Shown: in pieces, positions 1 to 7,559 of the stretch
Layout of the letters: every line of letters starts with the position of its first letter
How positions within the stretch are numbered: position 1 is the stretch's first letter
NCBI GenBank assembly: GCA_027622495.1
Contig: JAQBYL010000050.1
Location: 1-14,263 of the forward strand
Source: Pseudomonadota bacterium
GTDB taxonomy: Bacteria; Pseudomonadota; Gammaproteobacteria; Pseudomonadales; Azotimanducaceae
Direction of reading: 5' to 3'
Length of the DNA stretch: 14,263 nucleotides
The notes under the pieces: model-generated
What the model saw: the letters and a program-made list of their open reading frames with translations, nothing else
The model's database searches: none
What the model was told of the DNA's origin: nothing
Program-made: the position numbers and the translations under genes

Positions 1-308
1 AGTTTGATCGCGCCCTTGGTGCGACGGAACTTCGCCCAGGGAAACATCGTTAGACACAAATCGATGGTCGATGCATCCAGCGAATAGAGTTTGTTGTTGA
101 AGCGAAATCCGTGGCCCGGAGCCTGGTGCTGGCAACGTTGGAGCAGACGTCTGAACAAAGCCTCATACAGCTGGTAGGGCTGTTTTTCATTGACCCGTGC
201 CAGCGAGGAACGACTGACCAACTCTGTGCCGAGGTGATAGAGCTTGTGTCGCTGGACGTTAAGGTTGCTGACAATGTCACGTAAGCTGCAGCGTCCGGCT
301 AACTGATA
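1..308 (-). pseudogene. IS4-family transposase, N-terminal part (truncated, off left edge)
   Basis: Read on the minus strand from about 308 down to 1, the frame encodes the segment YQLAGRCSLRDIVSNLN, then KLYHLGTELVSRSSLARVN, then LYSLDASTIDLCLTMFPWAK and finally RRTKGAIK. This is the DUF4372-to-DDE transition of IS4-family transposases; the Asp of LDAST is the position expected for the first catalytic Asp. The catalytic C-terminal half lies outside the window. Upstream of QLAGR the family resemblance stops. The frame stays open to an ATG at 497, but those extra residues do not look like the usual N-terminus and the ATG has no convincing ribosome binding site. I therefore treat it as a 5'-truncated or diverged copy. 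It borders the catabolic block. Whether the element is intact to the left cannot be seen. Family assignment is fairly sure; the boundary is not. Confidence 0.75.
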
Positions 309-517
309 ACCCCCCTGAACTCCCTGACAACGACCGCATTGCAAGGCGTCGATCCCATCCCTTCCTTCGACCAGGCAAGCGTATGCTTCATAAACTTGCT
401 GATTAGATCTATTGTGAGACAGGAACCTAAGCGATTTGCTCGCGCAACCACAAACCTGTCGGGATTGACCTTGCCTGTTCGTCAAACCCCTACTCATTCA
501 ACTTCAGGAAGACACAG
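309..517. other. Intergenic region between transposase remnant and DUF899 gene
   Basis: About 210 bases with no recognisable gene on the plus strand. It must carry the promoter of the DUF899 gene. The best sigma70-like pair I can see is TTCATA at 387-392 and TATTGT at 410-415 with a 17-base spacer, only four of six matches in each, so it is weak. A small hairpin AAGC-GTAT-GCTT sits at 377-388. A ribosome binding site AGGAAG lies just before 518. I see no clear transposon terminal inverted repeat. Confidence 0.35.
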
Positions 518-1180
518 ATGACGATCCATTCGATCCGCTACCCGGGCGAAGATGAAGCCTACCGCCGTGCCCGCGACGAACTCCTCGAAGCCGAAATGGC
601 CTTGCGTGCAAAGATTGAGGAAGTGGCCGCCATTCGCCGCGGTCTGCCGCCAGGTGGACTGGCGCAGGACTACCGATTTGAAGGAGCCCAGGGTCCTGTA
701 AATCTGTCTGAGCTGTTCGAAGACGGCAAGGACACCCTGATTCTGTACAGCTACATGTTTGGCCCGGGGGCCACATCACCCTGTCCGATGTGCTCTGCGT
801 TTCTCGACAGTGCTGACGGTCAGATCGCTCACGTGACCGAGCGGGTAAATTTCGCAGTGGTCGCCAGAAACACGATCGATGCTTTCCAGAACATCGCCGG
901 GCAGCGCGGCTGGCGCAATCTGCAACTCCTTTCCGCAGCCAACAACACCTATGCCAGCGATTATCACAGCGAAATGCCGGATGGAAATCAGGTCCCCATG
1001 TGCACCGTCTTCACCCGCCGCGATGGGCAGATCAGGCACTTCTGGTCATCAGAGATGTTCTTTGCTCCTTCCGACTGGCACCCGCGTCACATAGACATGC
1101 TGTGGCCGCTTTGGCACTACTTTGATCTGACCCCCGAGGGGCGGGAGAGCTGGATGCCGGCGCTCGACTACACGGGTTAG
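518..1180 (+). CDS. DUF899 family thioredoxin-like protein
   Basis: A 220-residue protein of the DUF899 family (thioredoxin-fold proteins, sometimes called predicted dithiol-disulfide isomerases). The N-terminal 45 residues form a charged helix (RRARDELLEAEMALRAKIEE) typical of the family. The redox-like motif SPCPMC follows, with C89 and C92, in the context FGPGATSPCPMC. The C-terminal part has the conserved SDWHPRHIDMLWPLWHYFDLTPEGR. Length is close to the family norm. The ATG at 518 follows AGGAAGA at a suitable distance. The protein appears cytoplasmic, with no signal peptide. Biochemical function of the family is poorly defined; a thiol redox role is inferred from fold and CxxC. It converges on the SnoaL gene with a 4-base overlap (TTAG), so it may be only a neighbour of the catabolic cluster. 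Confidence 0.9.
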   Translation: MTIHSIRYPGEDEAYRRARDELLEAEMALRAKIEEVAAIRRGLPPGGLAQDYRFEGAQGPVNLSELFEDGKDTLILYSYMFGPGATSPCPMCSAFLDSADGQIAHVTERVNFAVVARNTIDAFQNIAGQRGWRNLQLLSAANNTYASDYHSEMPDGNQVPMCTVFTRRDGQIRHFWSSEMFFAPSDWHPRHIDMLWPLWHYFDLTPEGRESWMPALDYTG

Positions 1181-1689
1181 TCACGAACCGATAGCGACGA
1201 CTGCATCCCGTACGAGGCATCCTCAGGACGCCTGGCACCGCGCAACGCCGGGGCCGAAAGCGATGTCCCCTCAGACGCCGGGTGTCGACTCGCCCAGTCA
1301 TTGATCTCCTGGCGAAACAGAATCTTCCAGACCCCCTGATCTTTCGCATAGCGGTCCAGGTAACGACCGGCGATAAAGAGATCAATCGGCACATCGTTTT
1401 CGACCACGCGGTGATAAGCCTGAAAGTAAACTTCCCCGGTGGCACGTTCACCATCAACCTTGATGTCGACCTGCCCCAGCATGTGGTGATTGGCCGCGTG
1501 GCTTTTCAGAACGCGTTGCGCAAACTCGACAAACTCACTCCCGCTCCCCTGAAAAAAGCCGTAGTCCACGGTGGCCTCACGGTGAAAAACAGTTTTCTGC
1601 AGATCTCCATCAAGCCGATCCAGCCCTCGCATGTAACTGCACGAAAGTTCGTAGATTTCCTGTTTGGCGAGCAGATCTTCGATGGTCAT
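1177..1689 (-). CDS. SnoaL/NTF2-like protein paired with Rieske oxygenase
   Basis: A 170-residue protein with an NTF2/SnoaL-like fold at residues 3-135. Features include an N-terminal helix (KQEIYELSCSYMRGLDRLDGD), an FHREATVDYG strand segment, HAANHHMLGQ, a DGERATGEVYFQAYH strand and GRYLDRYAKDQGVWKI. These are hallmarks of the SnoaL_4 group, which includes small (beta) subunits of ring-hydroxylating oxygenases as well as stand-alone isomerases, dehydratases and hydrolases. The last 35 residues (rich in Ala, Ser and Arg) look like a disordered tail. The start ATG overlaps the Rieske stop as ATGA, so translation is probably coupled. Co-transcription suggests it is either the oxygenase beta subunit or an enzyme acting on the oxygenase product. 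The sequence does not decide between these. Confidence 0.85.
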   Translation of the reverse strand: MTIEDLLAKQEIYELSCSYMRGLDRLDGDLQKTVFHREATVDYGFFQGSGSEFVEFAQRVLKSHAANHHMLGQVDIKVDGERATGEVYFQAYHRVVENDVPIDLFIAGRYLDRYAKDQGVWKILFRQEINDWASRHPASEGTSLSAPALRGARRPEDASYGMQSSLSVRD

Positions 1690-3083
1690 GGGCCGATACC
1701 CAGGTATTCATCCACCGTCATGTGCAGACGACGGATCCGTGCCTCCTGGTAATTTCCGAGCGTCTGCGCGCCTTTGACTGATGCGCGGGCACCGGCGCGC
1801 TGGCGGATCAGATTCTCAGTGTCCTGGTCGAACACATGAGCAAGACCGGGATCGAACCCCGGCACGCTGGTGAACGAATCCTCGACACCCAGTTTGAACT
1901 TCTGCGCTGGTGGTGGCCGTTCACCGCTTGCTGGTACGGGCGTGAGGAACAGAATTTCGTGCAGGCAGTGATCCACGTCCAGTGGCCGGAACCGATAGAT
2001 CATCGGGATGTTGATCCCGGGGAACAGAAACATGTTGGGGAACAGAAAATATTCTATGGAATCCATCAGTTCGCTCGCGCTGACATTCGCCAGATCGACC
2101 TCAAGCTTCTGACTCAGGGTTTCCCGGTACTGGGCTGCCAGCAGTTGACGGGGCGTTTTACCAGCCGGCAGTTTGCCGTCTTCGCCCAGCAGGTGTTTTC
2201 CACCCAGGTAGCTCAGCACTTCTTCGGGTGAAGGTGGATTGGTGAGATGCGGGCTGGGGAAACCGATGGTGTGGATGAACCGTGAGACATGGCGGCCGAA
2301 TATGTCGTATTGCGCATTGGCATCGCCAGTTGTTCGGATTGCCTGGGAGTGGGTCACCAGAACGTGGTACGCCTCCAGAAAGGCTTCCATGGCCATCTTC
2401 CAGTTGGCCGGCAGAACCTTTTCAACATGGATGGCGATGTATCGATCCTCAAGCGCCCAGTTGGAGAAATGGTCTGGGATGACTTCCATGTACTCATTCA
2501 ACGACGGTGCGATGGGGTCCATGTTAATGAATACAAAACCACCCCAGAGTTCCACGCGCACCTGCGGGAGCGCAAAGTCGCTATCGCGCACGTGAGGAAA
2601 ATCCCAGCGACAGGGGATTTCTTTCAGACTGCCATCCAGGTTCCAGCTGAACCCGTGAAACGGGCAGCGCAGAAATTGTTTACCGTGGCCACTGCTTCCC
2701 GCATCGCACAGTTGCATGCCACGGTGCAGACACGAGTTAACAAACGCAACTACGTGATCAGGGGCATTACGCAGGATGATCAGCGAGTAGGGTCCCACGT
2801 CATACACAACATAGTCACCGACCTTGGGGATGTGCTCTTCGCGACAGGCCCATTGCCAGGTACGGTTCCACAGACGATCTATTTCTTTCTCATAGAACTT
2901 CGGATCTGTGTAGCGCCGAAAGGGCAGGTCAGCATCGCCCAGAAATTCGTAGCGCTCCTCGGTTAAAGCAGCAGGTGCGTTATCGGCATCGCTTATGATG
3001 ATGTCGCGGGTGCTGGGTCCGGGGCATCGAGCTTGACCCGGCGGCAGCGTCAGATCACCCGGTTTCGTCAGATCTAAACCCAT
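1686..3083 (-). CDS. Rieske [2Fe-2S] ring-hydroxylating oxygenase, alpha subunit
   Basis: A 465-residue terminal oxygenase of the phenylpropionate-dioxygenase-like Rieske family. The Rieske cluster ligands are C118-L-H120 and C140-PF-H143 (CLHRG and CPFHGFSW), in the usual N-terminal domain. The catalytic domain shows NWKMAMEAFLEAYHVLVTH: E237, H240 and H245 occupy the [D/E]-x2-H-x4-H mononuclear iron site, and D341 or E344 near IEYFLFPNM is the likely third ligand. The usual Asn of the ENFLE-type motif is Ala here (MEAFLEAYH), a variant seen in this subgroup. Such enzymes use O2 and electrons to hydroxylate or dealkylate substrates; the substrate is unknown. I chose the ATG at 3083 because GGGGAG (3093-3098) lies 9 bases upstream. 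An upstream ATG at 3113 would add ten residues but lacks a good ribosome binding site. No ferredoxin or reductase gene is in the window. Confidence 0.93.
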   Translation of the reverse strand: MGLDLTKPGDLTLPPGQARCPGPSTRDIIISDADNAPAALTEERYEFLGDADLPFRRYTDPKFYEKEIDRLWNRTWQWACREEHIPKVGDYVVYDVGPYSLIILRNAPDHVVAFVNSCLHRGMQLCDAGSSGHGKQFLRCPFHGFSWNLDGSLKEIPCRWDFPHVRDSDFALPQVRVELWGGFVFINMDPIAPSLNEYMEVIPDHFSNWALEDRYIAIHVEKVLPANWKMAMEAFLEAYHVLVTHSQAIRTTGDANAQYDIFGRHVSRFIHTIGFPSPHLTNPPSPEEVLSYLGGKHLLGEDGKLPAGKTPRQLLAAQYRETLSQKLEVDLANVSASELMDSIEYFLFPNMFLFPGINIPMIYRFRPLDVDHCLHEILFLTPVPASGERPPPAQKFKLGVEDSFTSVPGFDPGLAHVFDQDTENLIRQRAGARASVKGAQTLGNYQEARIRRLHMTVDEYLGIGP

Positions 3084-3092
3084 GTTCGAAAT

Positions 3093-3098
3093 CTCCCC
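3093..3098 (-). promoter_or_regulatory. Ribosome binding site of Rieske gene
   Basis: Minus-strand GGGGAG, 9 bases before the ATG at 3083. It favours this start over the in-frame ATG at 3113, which is preceded only by an AT-rich stretch. Confidence 0.6.
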
Positions 3099-3113
3099 TA
3101 CAGCAGCAAGCAT

Positions 3114-3185
3114 GAACTTTTAAATTAACTGCATCATCCAGACGCCACAAGCTATAGTGCGCGATCCGCTTTTCGGACCACGGTA
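3114..3185. promoter_or_regulatory. Divergent promoter region of Rieske and MFS operons
   Basis: A 72-base gap separates the two divergently read operons, so both promoters must be here or overlap the gene starts. For the plus direction TATAGT at 3153-3158 is a good -10 hexamer but has no clear -35. For the minus direction an AT-rich stretch (TTAATTTAAAA, about 3118-3128) is preceded by TTGTGG at about the right distance. A short inverted repeat TCCG-CTTTT-CGGA lies near 3165-3177. Shared control of both operons is inferred from the geometry; the elements themselves are weak. Confidence 0.4.
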
Positions 3186-4445
3186 TTGCAAACCCGCAGC
3201 AGGCTGTATTTCGGCTACTGGATTGTCGTTGCCGCTTTTTTTGCCCAGTTTGTTTCGCTTGGTATCTTCAGCTACACGTTGGGTCCGTTCATGACGCCAA
3301 TGACTGATGCGCTGGGCTGGTCACGCGCAGACTTCACCATCTCCAGATCGCTCAGTCAGGCGGTCATGGCTTTCACCGGTTTCTTCATCGGCAGCTACGT
3401 GGACCGTTTTGGCGGCCGGCCATTGATCATTGTCGGCACACTGGTGGTCGGTGCTTCGTTGTACGCACACAGCTACCTTACGCAGCTTTGGCAGTGGATA
3501 GTTTTGAACGGCATCATCATGACGATGGGTTGCGCGATGATGGGCAACCTGGTGGTTAATGTGACGCTGATCAAATGGTTTGTTGAAAAGCGGGGCAGCG
3601 CCGTTGCCTGGTCGGCTATGGGCGTGTCGTTTGCCGGTATTGCCATCACGCCCCTTTTGACTGTGGCCATCGATCAATACGGCTGGCGATTTGCCTGGCA
3701 GATCCTCGCAGTTCTGACTGTGGTGATCATGCTGCCGATTGCCATGCTGGTGCGCCGCGCACCCGAAGACTACGGTCTGCACCCGGATGGCCGATCCGAT
3801 TCTGACGTTGCCAGTGGGCTTGCGCACCGCGCGGCTGCCGATTTTGCCCGCTCAATGACCCGCTCACAGGCGTTGCGAACGCTGAGTTTCTACGTTCTGG
3901 TGCTGGCGTTCGGTCTGTTCTCGATCAACATCGTCGTTCTGCTTCTGCAGACCATAGCCTATCTGACCGATGCCGGCTTTGGACGGACCGAAGCAGCACT
4001 CGCAATCACCGTGGCCTCGATTCCGGCCATGATCTCAAAGCCGATCTGGGGCTACTTTATAGATCGCCTGCGGCCCCAACCGCTCGCCTCGTTGAGTTCT
4101 GCCCTCACAGGCGCCAGCGTTGCGTTTATTGTGTTCAGTGTGGGGCAGCAGAATCTGCTGCTCATCTATGCTGCGTTTTTTCTGCTCGGTGTGGGGTGGG
4201 GCGGGATGATCCCGATGCAGGAGGTCATCTGGGGTTCGTTTTTTGGTCGCCGTTTTCTGGGAGCGGTTCGCAGCGCAGGCTTGCCGTTCGCATTGCTGCT
4301 GGGTGCTGGGGCACCGTGGCTGGTGTCGGTGTATCACGACGAATTTGGAACCTATGACGGGGCACTGCTTGTGGTCGCAGGGTTGAACATGCTCGCAGCA
4401 CTTCTGCTGCTGGTGATCGCCCCACCGCGCGGGAACCGTGCATGA
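3186..4445 (+). CDS. MFS transporter, OFA/monocarboxylate-like
   Basis: A 419-residue major facilitator superfamily permease of the inner membrane with about 12 predicted membrane segments. The first begins at residue 9 (FGYWIVVAAFFAQFVSLG), and the halves are joined by a hydrophilic loop around residues 195-225. The MFS motif A between TM2 and TM3 is present as G69-SYV-D73-R74-F-G76-G-R78, with a second-half echo GYFIDRL. The N-terminal FGYWIV...FSYTLGPFMTPM pattern resembles the oxalate/formate antiporter and monocarboxylate transporter groups, suggesting an anionic or carboxylated small substrate. The start is a TTG at 3186; no ATG or GTG occurs upstream in frame, and the next ATG falls inside TM1. 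First gene of the plus-strand operon, so it is likely the importer (or exporter) for the pathway substrate. The substrate cannot be read from sequence. Confidence 0.9.
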   Translation: MQTRSRLYFGYWIVVAAFFAQFVSLGIFSYTLGPFMTPMTDALGWSRADFTISRSLSQAVMAFTGFFIGSYVDRFGGRPLIIVGTLVVGASLYAHSYLTQLWQWIVLNGIIMTMGCAMMGNLVVNVTLIKWFVEKRGSAVAWSAMGVSFAGIAITPLLTVAIDQYGWRFAWQILAVLTVVIMLPIAMLVRRAPEDYGLHPDGRSDSDVASGLAHRAAADFARSMTRSQALRTLSFYVLVLAFGLFSINIVVLLLQTIAYLTDAGFGRTEAALAITVASIPAMISKPIWGYFIDRLRPQPLASLSSALTGASVAFIVFSVGQQNLLLIYAAFFLLGVGWGGMIPMQEVIWGSFFGRRFLGAVRSAGLPFALLLGAGAPWLVSVYHDEFGTYDGALLVVAGLNMLAALLLLVIAPPRGNRA

Positions 4446-4486
4446 CGAAGCTGCGGGCGAACTGCTAAAGTCGCAGACCAACTGTC

Positions 4487-4493
4487 GGGAGAG
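4487..4493 (+). promoter_or_regulatory. Ribosome binding site of TauD-like gene
   Basis: GGGAGAG ends 4 bases before the GTG at 4498, the start that gives a family-like N-terminus. A GTG at 4438, overlapping the MFS stop, is in frame but would add 20 non-conserved residues. Confidence 0.55.
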
Positions 4494-4497
4494 ACAC

Positions 4498-5346
4498 GTG
4501 GCTGCATATCAACACATCACAGTAGAAGCCTGTACCGATCATCTTGGCGCGGAGGTCGCCGGTCTTGACCTCAGGCAGCCGCTCAATGATGAGGTGCTTG
4601 GTGAGTTGAGGGCGGCGTATTCGCAGCACTCGGTGCTGTTCTTCCGCGATCAGGACCTCACGCCGGAGGAACATATCCGCTTTGCCCAGAGCTGGGGTGA
4701 GATCAACATCAATCGTTTTTTTACTGCCGTTGAGGGCTATCCGCAGGTGGCCGAGGTCCGCAAGGAACCAGATCAGCAGGTCAATATTGGCGGTGGCTGG
4801 CACACGGACCACAGTTACGATCAGATCCCTGCGCTGGGATCCATGTTGTATGCCAGGCAGGTACCGCCCCGCGGCGGTGACACTTTGTTCGCCAGCATGT
4901 CAGCCGTGTTTGACGGACTTTCAGACGGTCTCAAAGCTACCCTCGAAGGCCTGAATGCAGTTCATTCTTCGCGCCACGTTTTCGGTGCCGCTGCGAACCG
5001 GCCGGGCGATCTGAACAGTCGTCTGGGGAACGCCGAGGCCGCCACACAGGATGCCATTCACCCGGTGGTGATCCGTCATCCTCTTTCGGGACGCAAGGTG
5101 CTTTACGTTAATCCAGCATTTACCCGGCACATTGAGGGCTGGACTGATCTCGAGTCAGCACCCCTGCTGACCTACCTGTATCAGCAGGCGGGTCGCCCCG
5201 AATACAGCGTTCGTTTTCGCTGGCAGCCCGGCTCCATGGCGTTCTGGGATAACCGCGCAACCTGGCACTACGCTTTGAACGACTACCAGGGTGAACGCCG
5301 CTTGATGCATCGGATTACGCTCGAGGGATGCGAACTGGGGCGCTGA
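4498..5346 (+). CDS. TauD/TfdA family Fe(II)/2-oxoglutarate dioxygenase
   Basis: A 282-residue enzyme of the TauD/TfdA superfamily, which couples oxidative decarboxylation of 2-oxoglutarate to hydroxylation of a small substrate. This often leads to loss of sulfite, an ether partner or an N-alkyl group. Iron ligands are visible: H102 and D104 in GGGWHTDHSY, and H257 in DNRATWHYALNDY. R272 in RLMHRITLEG is the expected 2-oxoglutarate-binding Arg. The conserved HPVVIRHPLSGRKVLYVNPAFT and PGSMAFWDNR segments are present. The start is taken as GTG 4498 (52 bases after the MFS stop) with GGGAGAG upstream. The 3' end overlaps the ATG of the next gene by 19 bases, so coupling is likely. The family is broad (taurine, 2,4-D, sulfonates, carnitine-like compounds); TfdA-like versus TauD-like specificity is not decidable here. 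Confidence 0.92.
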   Translation: MAAYQHITVEACTDHLGAEVAGLDLRQPLNDEVLGELRAAYSQHSVLFFRDQDLTPEEHIRFAQSWGEININRFFTAVEGYPQVAEVRKEPDQQVNIGGGWHTDHSYDQIPALGSMLYARQVPPRGGDTLFASMSAVFDGLSDGLKATLEGLNAVHSSRHVFGAAANRPGDLNSRLGNAEAATQDAIHPVVIRHPLSGRKVLYVNPAFTRHIEGWTDLESAPLLTYLYQQAGRPEYSVRFRWQPGSMAFWDNRATWHYALNDYQGERRLMHRITLEGCELGR

Positions 5347-7511
5347 GGGTGGAGCATGATTTCGTAAAGAGCCTGGTCTCTTACCTTGATCCGCTGTCAG
5401 TGCAGCCTGGTAAAAATCTGTCGATCAGGGTGAGTTGTGAAGCCCCGGGTGAGTTCCAGGCTCAGCTGGTCCGGCTGATTTGCGCTGACAATCGACCGCA
5501 CGGGACCGGGTTTGTTGAACAGGAGCTTGACGCTTCGCTCAACGGGCGTTACCCGGCCCGCTATCAGGGCCTGCATCCGGGATCTTATGCGCTGCTTCCG
5601 GCGCTCGACGCCATGACGGATGTCACGGTTGTGCTGGGGGTTTATCCCACTACCCCCACCGCCCAAGGCCAGTGTATGGTCGGTCACCCGGATTTATCGC
5701 TGCGGATCGAGAACGGGGTTGTGGTCGCCTGGACCCGCAACGGAACACTTCGATCCGAACAGCCGTTACAGGCGCGGCGCTGGCACATCGTGGTCTACTC
5801 TCACAACGCGACCGGTCAATGTGATCTGACCGTTGTACGGCTGGGTTTGGGAGTCGGTGAGCACGATGTGCAGAACACCGTTAGCGGTGACTTGAGCACC
5901 TGCGCACTGAGCGCTGGCGATTGGCTGCTGGCGGCGCAACCTGTCGAGGGTCGGATACAAGCCGGGTTCAATGGCCGTCTGGAAGCACCCGGCATCCTGG
6001 CACGCGCGCTTTCAGCTGATGCGGCACTTACCCTGCATCGAAACCGGTCAGTCACCACGCATGCGGATGTACAGGGTGCCTGGGATTTCAGTCTCGAAAT
6101 CGGTTCAGACACAGTGGTCGACACATCCCCGCACAAACGGCATGGCTCACTGCATCAGCAGCCTCTCAGAGCCGTCAAAGGCATGCTCTGGCGCGGTGAT
6201 ATTCAAGCCTGGCAGCACGCGCCTGAGCAATACGCGGCAATCCATTTTCACGAAGATGATCTGGTCGATGCGGGCTGGGAGGCGGATATCGTGTGGCAAC
6301 TGCCGGATGATCTTGCGTCCGGTGTGTACGCCGTTCGCCTGCGCCAGGAGTCGAGCGAAGACTACGCACCATTCTTCGTCAGACCAGGTGATCATCAAAC
6401 GCGTGCCAATCTCGCGCTGTTGATACCAACCGCCACCTATCTCGCCTATGCCAATCAGCGCCTGGGTCTAACCGATGGGCCGTTTGGCAGCAGTCGGGTA
6501 AAAAATTCCAACGATGCCTACCTGCTGCAGCACCCGGAGGTCGGTTATTCGCTGTATGAATACCATGAAGACAATAGCGGGGTTCACTTTTCCTCCTATC
6601 ACCGGCCGGTTCTGAACATGAAACCCAAGGGCACACCCTGGGCATTCACAGCAGACATGAATCTGGTGGCATGGCTGCATGCGATCGATCAGCCGTTCGA
6701 TGTGATCACCGATGAAGATCTACATCGTGAGGGAGAAGATCTGCTGCGCACCTATCGCACTGTCATCACCGGCACGCATCCTGAGTACTACTCAACGGCC
6801 ATGCTGGATGCGCTGTCTCAATGGCTCGGACAGGGTGGTCGTCTCATGTATATGGGGGGCAACGGTTTTTACTGGCGGATCGCCTACCACCCACACGACA
6901 GCGGCATCATAGAAGTGCGCCGGGCAGAAGATGGCACCCGCGCCTGGATTGCCGAGAACGGTGAGTATTATCACGCGTTCACTGGCGAATACGGCGGTCT
7001 GTGGCGGCGTCTGGGACGCCCTCCCAATCAACTGGTGGGGATTGGTTTTGCTGCCCAGGGATTTGATGGGGGTACTTATTACCGGTTGCAGCCGGGTGCG
7101 CGTGATCCACGCGTTCAATTCATCCTGCGCGATGTGTCTGAGGCAGACATCCTCGGCAATCACGGCACTCAAGGGGGCGGTGCCGCCGGTGAAGAAATCG
7201 ACCGTTTTGATGAATCTATCGGTTCACCTGCGCATGCTCTGGTGATCGCCAGTTCTGAAAATCATCGCCCTGGGATGCTGCGTGTGAAAGAAGAGTTTCA
7301 CATGACCCAGGCGTTGGGGAACGACCCTCAGGTGCGCGGTGACATGACCTTCTTCGAAACCCCATCAGGGGGTGCAGTATTCAGTACCGGATCCATATCC
7401 TATGCCGGTGCGTTGTCGACCGGTGGCTATCGCAACGACATCGCGCGTTTGACTGGGAATGTATTGCGGCGATTTCTGGATGCGACGCCGTTTGTGTATC
7501 CAGACAGTTGA
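5328..7511 (+). CDS. N,N-dimethylformamidase large (beta) subunit-like amidohydrolase
   Basis: A 727-residue protein resembling the large subunit of bacterial N,N-dimethylformamidase, an iron amidohydrolase that splits the C-N bond of dimethylformamide. The order fits the family: an N-terminal beta-rich part (1-230), a LamG/concanavalin-like domain (about 235-300, AWDFS...DTSPHKRHGSL), then the C-terminal catalytic domain (about 360-720) with IPTATYLAYANQ, YSLYEYHEDNSG, TGTHPEYYS, GGNGFYWR and EEIDRFDESIGSPAHALVIASS. The known enzyme uses mononuclear iron held by two Tyr and one Glu. Candidates here are E486 in THPE with H484 beside it, and Tyr among 371/374 and 407/410/412. E622 or E623 may be another active-site acid. 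The small subunit of the known enzyme is not in the window. The ATG at 5328 overlaps the previous gene; a GTG at 5349, preceded by GGGG, is an equally plausible start. The true substrate is probably another amide. Confidence 0.85.
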   Translation: MRTGALRVEHDFVKSLVSYLDPLSVQPGKNLSIRVSCEAPGEFQAQLVRLICADNRPHGTGFVEQELDASLNGRYPARYQGLHPGSYALLPALDAMTDVTVVLGVYPTTPTAQGQCMVGHPDLSLRIENGVVVAWTRNGTLRSEQPLQARRWHIVVYSHNATGQCDLTVVRLGLGVGEHDVQNTVSGDLSTCALSAGDWLLAAQPVEGRIQAGFNGRLEAPGILARALSADAALTLHRNRSVTTHADVQGAWDFSLEIGSDTVVDTSPHKRHGSLHQQPLRAVKGMLWRGDIQAWQHAPEQYAAIHFHEDDLVDAGWEADIVWQLPDDLASGVYAVRLRQESSEDYAPFFVRPGDHQTRANLALLIPTATYLAYANQRLGLTDGPFGSSRVKNSNDAYLLQHPEVGYSLYEYHEDNSGVHFSSYHRPVLNMKPKGTPWAFTADMNLVAWLHAIDQPFDVITDEDLHREGEDLLRTYRTVITGTHPEYYSTAMLDALSQWLGQGGRLMYMGGNGFYWRIAYHPHDSGIIEVRRAEDGTRAWIAENGEYYHAFTGEYGGLWRRLGRPPNQLVGIGFAAQGFDGGTYYRLQPGARDPRVQFILRDVSEADILGNHGTQGGGAAGEEIDRFDESIGSPAHALVIASSENHRPGMLRVKEEFHMTQALGNDPQVRGDMTFFETPSGGAVFSTGSISYAGALSTGGYRNDIARLTGNVLRRFLDATPFVYPDS

Positions 7512-7533
7512 GTCGCTGACAGGATCGCCACCC

Positions 7534-7548
7534 GCCTGAACTTCAGGC
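7534..7548. terminator. Small hairpin between convergent operons
   Basis: GCCTGAA-C-TTCAGGC is a perfect inverted repeat in the 48-base gap between the dimethylformamidase-like stop and the CoA-ligase stop. It realistically folds as a 5-bp stem with a 5-base loop. There is no T-run on either side, so it is at best a weak bidirectional terminator. Confidence 0.3.
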
Positions 7549-7559
7549 CCCGCAACCAG

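Noticed and set aside
339..521. 60-codon plus-strand frame before the DUF899 gene
   Set aside because: No family resemblance, no ribosome binding site, and it occupies the only space for the DUF899 promoter.
2289..2966. 225-codon plus-strand open frame opposite the Rieske gene
   Set aside because: It lies wholly antisense to a gene with intact Rieske and iron-binding motifs, and its translation resembles no family I know.
3321..3827. 168-codon minus-strand frame inside the MFS gene
   Set aside because: Antisense to clear membrane segments and MFS motif A; His/Gln-rich composition is typical of an antisense shadow of hydrophobic codons.
5328..7511. Possible plain carbohydrate-binding or sugar hydrolase because of the LamG-like domain
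   Set aside because: The C-terminal domain motifs (THPEYYS, GGNGFYW, EEIDR) match the dimethylformamidase large subunit, in which a LamG-like domain is normal.
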